From: Nitrospirota bacterium | GTDB taxonomy: Bacteria; Nitrospirota; Thermodesulfovibrionia; Thermodesulfovibrionales; SM23-35 | Direction: 5' to 3' | Length of the DNA stretch: 5,612 bases | NCBI GenBank assembly: GCA_018262395.1 | Contig: JAGSYM010000088.1 | Span: 1-5,612 of the forward strand | Part shown: positions 1 through 4,563 of the stretch, piece after piece | Numbering within the stretch: position 1 is the stretch's first letter | Layout: every line of letters starts with the position of its first letter | Program-made: the position numbers and the translations under genes | Notes under the pieces: generated by a model | What the model saw: the letters and a program-made list of their open reading frames with translations, nothing else | The model's database searches: none | Told to the model about the DNA's origin: nothing

Positions 1-83
1 AAAAGTTTGTATTAATGTCAGGTGATGGCTACAAGAAGTACAAGACAGAAGAAAAAATATTAATTAAGGGAGGTATAACATGA
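1..83 (+). CDS. Possible C-terminal end of an upstream gene (partial)
   Basis: A frame whose first full codon is at base 3 stays open to a TGA at 81-83. It reads KFVLMSGDGYKKYKTEEK followed by ILIKGGIT. The stop overlaps the ATG of the next gene at 80-82 as ATGA, an arrangement typical of translationally coupled operon neighbours. The peptide is lysine-rich and soluble-looking, with no recognisable domain. Only 26 codons are visible, and an open frame this short can occur by chance, so the call rests mainly on the ATGA overlap. If wrong, bases 1-65 are simply the leader of the downstream gene. No function is assigned. Confidence 0.35.
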   Translation, partial: KFVLMSGDGYKKYKTEEKILIKGGIT

Positions 84-535
84 AAAAATCTATAAGGAGC
101 ATTTTTGTGCTTTTGGCGGTCGTTCTCAGTCTCGTTGCCATACAAACTGTTTGGGCAGAAGAAATTACCGTGACCGGAACTATCGAAAGGATTGGTGCGG
201 CCTCAATTGACGTTGTTTCCGATGGGACGACTTACACTTTCTACGATATATCACTTACTGATTTAGCAACACAAAGCATCGTTCTCGTCGTGGGTGATTC
301 GGTGACTGTCAGTGCCTACGTGGTCACTTTTCCTAATGGAACGGTGAAAAACATAGCATATAGCATCACAAAAGGAGAGGTAACTTATACCTGGCATCCC
401 AAAGTACCCAAGGCTGGGACGAATACTGTTACTCTTTCTGCCACTGATGAAAATGGGAAACCTTGCAATTGCGAATGCATCGAAAATACAGTGTGCTTAG
501 AATGCAACTGTTACTGTGGAGGTAAAGGCAGGTAA
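80..535 (+). CDS. Small exported protein with OB-fold-like body and cysteine-rich CxC tail
   Basis: This 151-residue protein was not recognised as a named family. The start is supported by a strong Shine-Dalgarno (AAGGGAGGT, 66-74) five bases before the ATG. Residues 1-26 form a signal peptide: MKKSIR, a hydrophobic core, then VWA before EE. The mature protein should therefore be periplasmic or outside the cell. Residues 29-98 are a run of short beta-type segments (ITVTGTIERIG, IDVVSDGTTYTFYDI, GDSVTVSAYVV, NIAYSIT) that resemble a small OB-fold; this is inferred from pattern only. Residues 100-124 (TYTWHPKVPKAGTNTVTLSA) may be another beta segment. All seven cysteines lie at 129-146 in the spacing CxCxC-x5-CxxCxCxC, so the tail could bind metal or form disulfides. 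The gene is followed by a terminator at 621-667. Exported status is fairly sure; function is unknown. Confidence 0.85.
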   Translation: MKKSIRSIFVLLAVVLSLVAIQTVWAEEITVTGTIERIGAASIDVVSDGTTYTFYDISLTDLATQSIVLVVGDSVTVSAYVVTFPNGTVKNIAYSITKGEVTYTWHPKVPKAGTNTVTLSATDENGKPCNCECIENTVCLECNCYCGGKGR

Positions 536-547
536 ATCAATAAAAAA

Positions 548-616
548 GACAGACGAAAGGAGACCGCTCCGGTAGCATACAAGCATCTCTGATTCGACAG
601 TCTGCCAAGATTTTTT
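548..616. terminator. Branched hairpin with T-runs on both sides, possible bidirectional terminator or structured RNA
   Basis: The closing stem is CAGAC (550-554) with GTCTG (600-604), which can alternatively slide to CGAA/TTCG (554-557 with 593-596). Inside, GGAGA (559-563) can pair with TCTCT (586-590) with one G-U pair, and CCG/CGG (564-566 with 570-572) makes a short hairpin. On the plus strand the stem is followed by TTTTTT at 611-616, six bases after the stem. On the minus strand it is followed by the complement of AAAAAA at 542-547. It lies just after the small exported-protein gene, ahead of a stronger terminator. I matched it to no known riboswitch. Confidence 0.35.
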
Positions 617-620
617 ACAA

Positions 621-667
621 GGGCTGTGTCTTTCGAACCATGTTTCGACTGATACAGCCCTTTTTTT
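621..667 (+). terminator. Rho-independent terminator of the small exported-protein gene
   Basis: GGGCTGTGTC (621-630) pairs with GATACAGCCC (651-660) over ten base pairs including one G-U pair. An inner stem TCGAA (633-637) with TTCGA (644-648) shortens the loop, and TTTTTTT follows at 661-667. It sits 86 bases after the stop codon at 533-535, in the right orientation to end that transcript. Confidence 0.8.
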
Positions 668-800
668 CCCACAGGTCCGGAAAGGGAGGTATATCCCCTG
701 ATATTACAGAAATGACGTTGATGTTTTGTCAAAAAAATTTACACTTGGTTTAAAAAAGCAAGAAGTCATAAATATTGAAAATTATCTGCGGTACTATGCA

Positions 801-830
801 AAAAAAGGGCGAGAAAGAATCTCGCCCTTT
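801..830 (-). terminator. Rho-independent terminator of the ASH-repeat protein gene
   Basis: An 11-bp perfect stem (804-814 with 820-830, core GGGCGAGA) closes a five-base loop. Reading the minus strand, the stem ends in TTTTTT (complement of 801-806). It begins 24 bases beyond the minus-strand stop at 854-856. On the plus strand only TTT follows, within the stem itself, so it should work mainly for the minus-strand gene. The rest of the gap 536-853, between 668 and 800, is AT-rich and holds no gene I can support. Confidence 0.85.
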
Positions 831-853
831 CGTAAAGCTATTGACCTAAGGAT

Positions 854-2530
854 TTAAGGATAATGCACCCCACCGACTATAGCACTGACAAGGTCCTCAG
901 TCCATTTTTCGACTATGGAGCCATTCACCTTGTCAACACTGATCGTCTTTATCTGCCCCACGCCCTTTGACAGCCATATGGACTGCTCAGTTGTTTGCGA
1001 AGTACCGTTGACAGTCATTATACCGGTTATCTTAAGGCATTCACTAAATGTTCCAGCGGGAACGGTTACGTCTTCAATGCCATCGATCGTAAATTCATAA
1101 GAGAAGGACGTAGTAGATGACTTGCCTGTACAATCTGTTTCCGCAAGAGTAGTATTAGAGATATAGGATGATCCTACAGAGACTAAAGGGTCTGAGGCAT
1201 GAATAGGTGGACTAAAAATGAGCTGTTCCCAACCGCACCCCGGTATATCGTCAGCGTCATACTCTTTATACCACACTATTCCATTACTGTTAGTCCATAA
1301 CTGATAGTCACCATCTTCATCTATTACCTTTACGGCATTAACATCGTTGATTTTCTGTGTGCCTGATACGGTCCTTGTAGTTAATTCAGTATCTCCTTCC
1401 CTGTATGTCCAGGTATCCCCTTGTCCAAGTGGGAAATACTCGGCAATATTGAATATTGCATCAACAGGCGGATTGTCAGGTGCCTGCAAACCAGTTCCAG
1501 CAAGTTTCACCACGATATCCGACTTCTTGGAATCATTGGAAGAAATATTCAGCAGTGCAGTCTTGCTACCCGCCGATGTCGGACTCAATGAAACAATGAT
1601 GGTACATGAAACACCTTTTGCTACAGTCGTACAGTCACTCGTTTGATTAAATTCAGAAGCATTTGTGCCTGTGAGGGTTATTGAATTCACGACGAGGTCC
1701 GATGTGCCTGTATTCTTCACGGTAAATACCTTAGGCAATGAGGTGTTTCCAGCTGTTACAGAACCAAAATTAGCTGATGCAGGAGACACGGTGATCTTTG
1801 GAGGAGGAGCCTGCCCTGAGAGTTTTACAAGAAGAGTCAATTTTTTCGGATCATTGGAAACGATACTCATTATTGCATCCTTTTTGCCAAAAGGTGCCGT
1901 CGGTATAAATATTACAGTGACAGGGCAGGAACCTTTTGCCGGTATTGTTAAGCAACTATTTGTTTGACTGAACTCGGAGGCATTTGTGCCAGTAATTGTA
2001 ATTGAATCCATCACAAGGTCTGATACGCCTGTGTTCTTGATCGTCACTGTTTTTTCCATAGATGAACTACCAACGGGCACAGAACCAAGATTGACTGACA
2101 TCGGACTGGCAGATATCTTCGGAGGAGGTGCCTGACCCGAGAGTTTAACATTGACGGTTGGCTTTTTTAGATCGTTGGAAACAATACTCATAACTGCATC
2201 CTTCTTGCCAAAAGGTACTGTCGGTATAAATGTTACTGTGACAGGACATGAACCTTTGGCCGGTATTGTTAAACAGCGATTTGTTTGACTAAACTCAGAG
2301 GCATTGATACCAGTGATCGTTATGGAATCCAAAGATAGATCTGAAGTGCCTTTGTTGGTAATAGTTACTGTCTTTGAGGCAGAGGTACCTCCGACAGGAA
2401 TGTTACCCATATTTACTGACATGGGGGCAACAGAGATTACAGGATCAGCATCAGCTGTTTGGCACAGGCACCATGTTAACAATATACAACTAATACCTAT
2501 GAATACTGTCGTCAAAAAACCTTTTTTCAT
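854..2530 (-). CDS. Secreted protein with three tandem ASH-like Ig-fold repeats and a C-terminal beta-rich domain
   Basis: The protein has 558 residues from an ATG at 2530. That start is preceded by GAAGGAG and AAGGAGG purine runs and opens directly into a signal peptide (residues 1-28, MKKGFL, hydrophobic core, ADA before DP). A longer in-frame TTG start at 2593 is unlikely because it abuts the -10 box. Residues 31-137, 138-244 and 245-347 are three repeats with an exact 107-residue cysteine period. They follow the pattern SVNxGxVPVG, KTVTIxNxGTSDL, SITITGxNASEF, C-x8-C and SIVSND, as in ASPM/SPD-2/Hydin (ASH) domains often found in bacterial surface proteins. Each repeat has one cysteine pair (86/95, 193/202, 300/309). 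Residues about 360-558 form a separate domain (YFPLGQGDTWTYR, VPAGTFSECLKITG, SKGVGQIKT) of a type seen in predicted bacterial lipoproteins or surface proteins. C21 is preceded by tryptophan, so a lipobox is doubtful. The exact role is unknown; adhesion or envelope binding is inference. It has its own promoter and terminator. Confidence 0.88.
   Translation of the reverse strand: MKKGFLTTVFIGISCILLTWCLCQTADADPVISVAPMSVNMGNIPVGGTSASKTVTITNKGTSDLSLDSITITGINASEFSQTNRCLTIPAKGSCPVTVTFIPTVPFGKKDAVMSIVSNDLKKPTVNVKLSGQAPPPKISASPMSVNLGSVPVGSSSMEKTVTIKNTGVSDLVMDSITITGTNASEFSQTNSCLTIPAKGSCPVTVIFIPTAPFGKKDAIMSIVSNDPKKLTLLVKLSGQAPPPKITVSPASANFGSVTAGNTSLPKVFTVKNTGTSDLVVNSITLTGTNASEFNQTSDCTTVAKGVSCTIIVSLSPTSAGSKTALLNISSNDSKKSDIVVKLAGTGLQAPDNPPVDAIFNIAEYFPLGQGDTWTYREGDTELTTRTVSGTQKINDVNAVKVIDEDGDYQLWTNSNGIVWYKEYDADDIPGCGWEQLIFSPPIHASDPLVSVGSSYISNTTLAETDCTGKSSTTSFSYEFTIDGIEDVTVPAGTFSECLKITGIMTVNGTSQTTEQSIWLSKGVGQIKTISVDKVNGSIVEKWTEDLVSAIVGGVHYP
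1496..2440 (-). repeat. Three tandem 321-bp coding repeats (ASH-like domains)
   Basis: Repeat 1 spans 2120-2440, repeat 2 spans 1799-2119, and repeat 3 spans about 1496-1798. Repeats 1 and 2 match at about 83 of 107 residues by my hand alignment and are clearly similar in the DNA as well (for example around 2205-2285 and 1885-1965). Repeat 3 is more diverged but keeps the cysteine spacing and the NASEF motif. This points to a later duplication producing repeats 1 and 2. Confidence 0.85.
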
Positions 2531-2587
2531 TTCCTCCTTCTCCTTCTTTTCTTCAGATATGTAATATTGATTAGATCTTAGGTAACC

Positions 2588-2611
2588 GATCAATTTTATA
2601 TCATATTGATC
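2588..2611. promoter_or_regulatory. Palindromic operator candidate over the -10 box
   Basis: GATCAAT (2588-2594) and ATTGATC (2605-2611) form a perfect 7-bp inverted repeat with a ten-base spacer. The spacer holds the -10 hexamer of the ASH-protein promoter, so a dimeric repressor bound here would block polymerase. No regulator in the window can be tied to it. Confidence 0.4.
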
Positions 2612-2623
2612 TCGTCTTGTCTA
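2595..2623 (-). promoter_or_regulatory. Sigma-70-type promoter of the ASH-repeat protein gene
   Basis: On the minus strand, TAGACA (2618-2623) is the -35 box and TATAAA (2595-2600) the -10 box, 17 bases apart. Each differs from consensus at one position. Transcription would begin near 2588, leaving a leader of roughly 58 bases before the ATG at 2530. This location also argues against the longer TTG start at 2593. Confidence 0.65.
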
Positions 2624-2628
2624 TGAAA

Positions 2629-2661
2629 TTATTGCTATTTATTGTGGTTTTATTGCTATTT
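2629..2661. promoter_or_regulatory. Helically phased direct repeats upstream of the -35 box
   Basis: TTATTGCTATTT occurs exactly at 2629-2640 and 2650-2661. A third copy between them, TTATTGTGGTTT at 2639-2650, matches at 9 of 12 positions. The TTATTG cores start at 2629, 2639 and 2650, so they fall on one face of the helix. The array ends five bases upstream of the -35 box. That geometry is what OmpR/PhoB-type activators use on tandem direct repeats; the identity of the protein is inference. Confidence 0.45.
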
Positions 2662-2750
2662 TGAAAATATCTTTTGGTTATACATTGATTGTGTTGAATT
2701 TCAGGAGTAATTGGCTACCGGAAGATTTGAGCGAAGAATATCAGTTACAG

Positions 2751-2828
2751 GGATTATCGAGGCAGGGAACACACTGTAATGAGGGTTCTCAGACCCAGGA
2801 AGAAACTTAGTTCTCCTGCCTATCCGAT
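2751..2828. other. Long imperfect inverted repeat in the intergenic region, possible structured RNA
   Basis: GGCAGG followed by GAAC (2761-2770) pairs with GTTC-T-CCTGCC (2810-2820), ten base pairs with one bulged T. ATCG (2756-2759) with CGAT (2825-2828), or GGAT (2751-2754) with ATCC (2822-2825), can extend it. The top holds TGAG-GGTT-CTCA (2780-2791), or alternatively GGGT with ACCC (2783-2786 and 2793-2796). No T-run follows on either strand, so it is not an obvious terminator, and I matched it to no known RNA family. The rest of 2662-2952 shows no gene I would defend and no clear terminator for the methyltransferase transcript. Confidence 0.35.
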
Positions 2829-2952
2829 TTCTACTCTGTTATATCATATCTATCGGTAGGAGGAAGGACTTGAAAATTTGTCCCAGACCATCACAGATGT
2901 TTAGTTTGAATCATATTCATCGCTTTTTATCGTGAACAAACCTCTCTGCTCC

Positions 2953-4170
2953 TTAATCACTGTTTTTGAACTCTGTTTCTACTTTCTGAAATTTCGTTTT
3001 CCTGCTGCCTTCGTACAACTCATACTCGAGGAGCCGGCATTCTATCCCGCTGTTAAAAAATTGAATTCTGCGGTTTGCTCTCAAACCTACCTTCTTTGCC
3101 AGTTCAAGATTCCCCGTGAAAATATACCCCGCATATCCCCTGCACTTCTGCTTGAAGAAATCGCCGATTCCGCTGTATACACTTTCAAGCTCTTTTATCT
3201 TGCCCATTCTTGCCCCGTATTCCGGATTCAGAATGACGACGCCCTTTCCGTCAGGTACCGTGGTCTCTGCATAATCACTTACAGCAAATTCGATCAGATG
3301 ATCAACTCCTGCAGTTGCAGCATGCTTCTTTGCTGCCTCGACAGCTTCCCTGCTTATATCGGTTGCAATAATCCTGCAGTTTAGGGTCTTTTTCGCCTCC
3401 GTTTTTGCCTGTGCACGCAGGTTATTCCACAGCGGCTTGTTAAATCCCGTGATATGCATGAACCCGAAATTATTCCTCAGGATCCCCGGAGCCCTGTTCA
3501 GACCTGAAAGAGCAGCCTCAATGGCAAGGGTGCCGCTGCCGCACATGGGATTGATGAAATGGCTGCTGCCATTCCATCCTGATGCCTTAATAATGGCAGC
3601 TGCAAGGGTCTCCTGCAAGGGTGCTGTCAGGGGAATCTTCCTGTACCCGCGCCGGGAGAGGGGTTCCCCTGAGGTATCAAAATACAGGGAACAGGAATCT
3701 CCCTTCCAGTAGAGATTTACGACGACGTTATTCTGATCAGGCCCTGAATCAGGACGCTGTCCGGTCTTTTCCCTGATCCTGTCGACAATCGCATCCTTGC
3801 ACTTAACATTTGCATAGCGTGAGTCCCGAATGCTCGGGTTGTCTACACTGGATGTTACACAGATATATTCATCCCGGGATATATAGTTCTCCCAGGCTAT
3901 TTCTGACACAGCGCGATAGAGCCCATCGGCATCGTTCGCAGTGAACTCCCTGATAAGAAAGAGCACCCGCTGTCCTGTGCGGAGGAGGAGATTAAGCCGG
4001 AGAGTGTCATCTAATGTCCCCTCGGTTGTTAAGCCCGAAATATGCTCGGACAGTACAGGAAATCCAAGCATCAGGACCTCTTCCTTCAGGAAAGGCGTTA
4101 TCCCCTTTGCACAGGTTATCAGGATCCTGCTTTTCCCAACACCGTTAAGATTTTTTTCTGTCGGATACAT
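2953..4170 (-). CDS. THUMP-domain class I SAM-dependent RNA methyltransferase, RlmL family
   Basis: The 405-residue protein belongs to the family of E. coli RlmL (N2-methylguanine 2445 of 23S rRNA) and B. subtilis YpsC; the exact target here is inferred. Residues 15-60 form the ferredoxin-like start (RILITCAKGITPFLKEEV), about 60-160 the THUMP RNA-binding domain, and 164-200 the family linker (FDTSGEPLSRRGYRKIPLTA). Residues 205-380 are the Rossmann methyltransferase: motif I NPMCGSGT (207-214), motif II IIATDISREAVEAA (267-280), and motif IV NPEYG (315-319), where the family usually has DPMCGSGT and NPPYG. The length suits the single-methyltransferase form and not the RlmKL fusion. The ATG at 4170 is chosen because the family alignment begins soon after it. 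Its Shine-Dalgarno is weak (GGAAAG), so translation may be coupled to the RHH-like gene, which ends at 4145. A longer TTG/ATG start at 4239/4236 is possible. Confidence 0.88.
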   Translation of the reverse strand: MYPTEKNLNGVGKSRILITCAKGITPFLKEEVLMLGFPVLSEHISGLTTEGTLDDTLRLNLLLRTGQRVLFLIREFTANDADGLYRAVSEIAWENYISRDEYICVTSSVDNPSIRDSRYANVKCKDAIVDRIREKTGQRPDSGPDQNNVVVNLYWKGDSCSLYFDTSGEPLSRRGYRKIPLTAPLQETLAAAIIKASGWNGSSHFINPMCGSGTLAIEAALSGLNRAPGILRNNFGFMHITGFNKPLWNNLRAQAKTEAKKTLNCRIIATDISREAVEAAKKHAATAGVDHLIEFAVSDYAETTVPDGKGVVILNPEYGARMGKIKELESVYSGIGDFFKQKCRGYAGYIFTGNLELAKKVGLRANRRIQFFNSGIECRLLEYELYEGSRKTKFQKVETEFKNSD

Positions 4171-4348
4171 CTTTCCGGGCTGTGCGGGTGATGATGAAGT
4201 TTTCCGGCTGCAATGCCGGGTCTTTCTCCAGTTCATCAACGAAGACAGCTATTGCCTTTCGCATGAATGCAGAGAATTTTACGCTCCTTGGCAGGGCAAG
4301 AATTCTCTGACGTGTATCCTCATCAATTTTCGCAGTGTATTTCGCCAT
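4145..4348 (-). CDS. Small ribbon-helix-helix-like protein, hypothetical
   Basis: The product has 67 residues. The ATG at 4348 is chosen over an ATG at 4366 because AGGAG (4354-4358, minus strand) lies five bases upstream of it. The order is a short strand (KYTAKID, 3-9), a helix (EDTRQRILAL, 10-19), a turn (PRSVKFS) and a second helix (AFMRKAIAVFVDELEKD), as in MetJ/Arc/CopG-type dimeric DNA-binding proteins. The basic tail (TARKDVSDRKKS) could contact nucleic acid. The 3' end overlaps the methyltransferase start by 26 bp (4145-4170), so the two are probably one transcript. It could be an orphan antitoxin or a repressor; no toxin gene is adjacent. Coding status rests on the good ribosome-binding site, the overlap and the RHH-like layout, not on a recognised homologue. 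Confidence 0.6.
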   Translation of the reverse strand: MAKYTAKIDEDTRQRILALPRSVKFSAFMRKAIAVFVDELEKDPALQPENFIITRTARKDVSDRKKS

Positions 4349-4353
4349 ACCTA

Positions 4354-4358
4354 CTCCT
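4354..4358 (-). promoter_or_regulatory. Ribosome-binding site that fixes the RHH-like start
   Basis: AGGAG on the minus strand stands five bases from the ATG at 4348. The alternative ATG at 4366 has only the T-rich edge of the inverted-repeat element upstream and no purine run. Confidence 0.65.
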
Positions 4359-4367
4359 ATTCCCATT

Positions 4368-4520
4368 AAAAAGTGCAGACGCTGTGAGAAAAATTATTTT
4401 TCGATACCACAATGCACCTTACCCTGATGATTTTGGCATATTGTTATTCAGTGGGCGATGATAGATTTTTTAATCAAATTATCGAGTTAAATAATTTTTC
4501 GAACTATGTCTGCACTTTTT
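4368..4520. repeat. 153-bp element with bipartite inverted repeats, MITE-like or paired regulatory module
   Basis: The left arm (4368-4399) is AAAAAGTGCAGAC, eight variable bases, then AAAAATTATTT. The right arm (4489-4520) is its inverted copy: AAATAATTTTT, eight variable bases, then GTCTGCACTTTTT. The 13-bp and 11-bp blocks are perfect and the 8-base spacer length is conserved. TCGAT/ATCGA (4401-4405 and 4481-4485) extends the match inward after a two-base offset. CCC/GGG flank the arms outside (4362-4364 and 4521-4523). The 90-odd internal bases have no gene. I found no clean target-site duplication. It may be a MITE with 32-bp terminal repeats, or two copies of one regulator site facing the two divergent genes. 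Confidence 0.6.
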
Positions 4521-4529
4521 GGGTTATTT

Positions 4530-4558
4530 TTGATACCATTATCTGCATACCTTATAAT
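4530..4558 (+). promoter_or_regulatory. Near-consensus promoter of the ABC permease gene
   Basis: TTGATA (4530-4535) and TATAAT (4553-4558) are separated by exactly 17 bases; only one of twelve hexamer positions departs from consensus. The permease ATG begins at 4564, five bases after the -10 box, so the start codon should be at or next to the transcription start. Confidence 0.75.
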
Positions 4559-4563
4559 ACATA

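Noticed and set aside
511..732. Minus-strand ORF of 73 residues over the terminators
   Set aside because: It runs through two hairpin terminators and the 3' end of the first gene, has no ribosome-binding signal, and encodes a composition unlike a protein.
738..773. Possible promoter (TTTACA or TTGGTT with an AT-rich -10) on the plus strand
   Set aside because: The hexamers match poorly or at wrong spacing, and no gene lies downstream before the terminator at 801-830.
2531..2593. A 21-residue N-terminal extension of the ASH-repeat protein from a TTG at 2593
   Set aside because: It would put charged residues before the signal peptide, it lacks a ribosome-binding site, and its start abuts the -10 box. 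The ATG at 2530 has strong upstream purine runs.
2751..2828. SRP RNA, tRNA, riboswitch or 6S RNA
   Set aside because: The hairpin top loosely recalled SRP RNA or a T-arm, but the signature loops and stem lengths do not fit. It is kept only as an unassigned structure.
2870..2935. Small plus-strand ORF (TTG start, 21 residues) preceded by TAGGAGGA at 2856-2863
   Set aside because: The ribosome-binding site is good, but the start is TTG, the peptide has no recognisable feature, and no convincing promoter is visible. I leave it as a note only.
2932..3384. Plus-strand ORF of 150 residues opposite the methyltransferase
   Set aside because: It is the antisense shadow of the methyltransferase gene, whose motifs are clear on the other strand.
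4236..4239. Longer start (TTG at 4239 or ATG at 4236) for the methyltransferase
   Set aside because: The extra residues are low-complexity and basic, are not part of the family fold, and would sit almost wholly inside the RHH-like gene in another frame. There is no well-placed ribosome-binding site.
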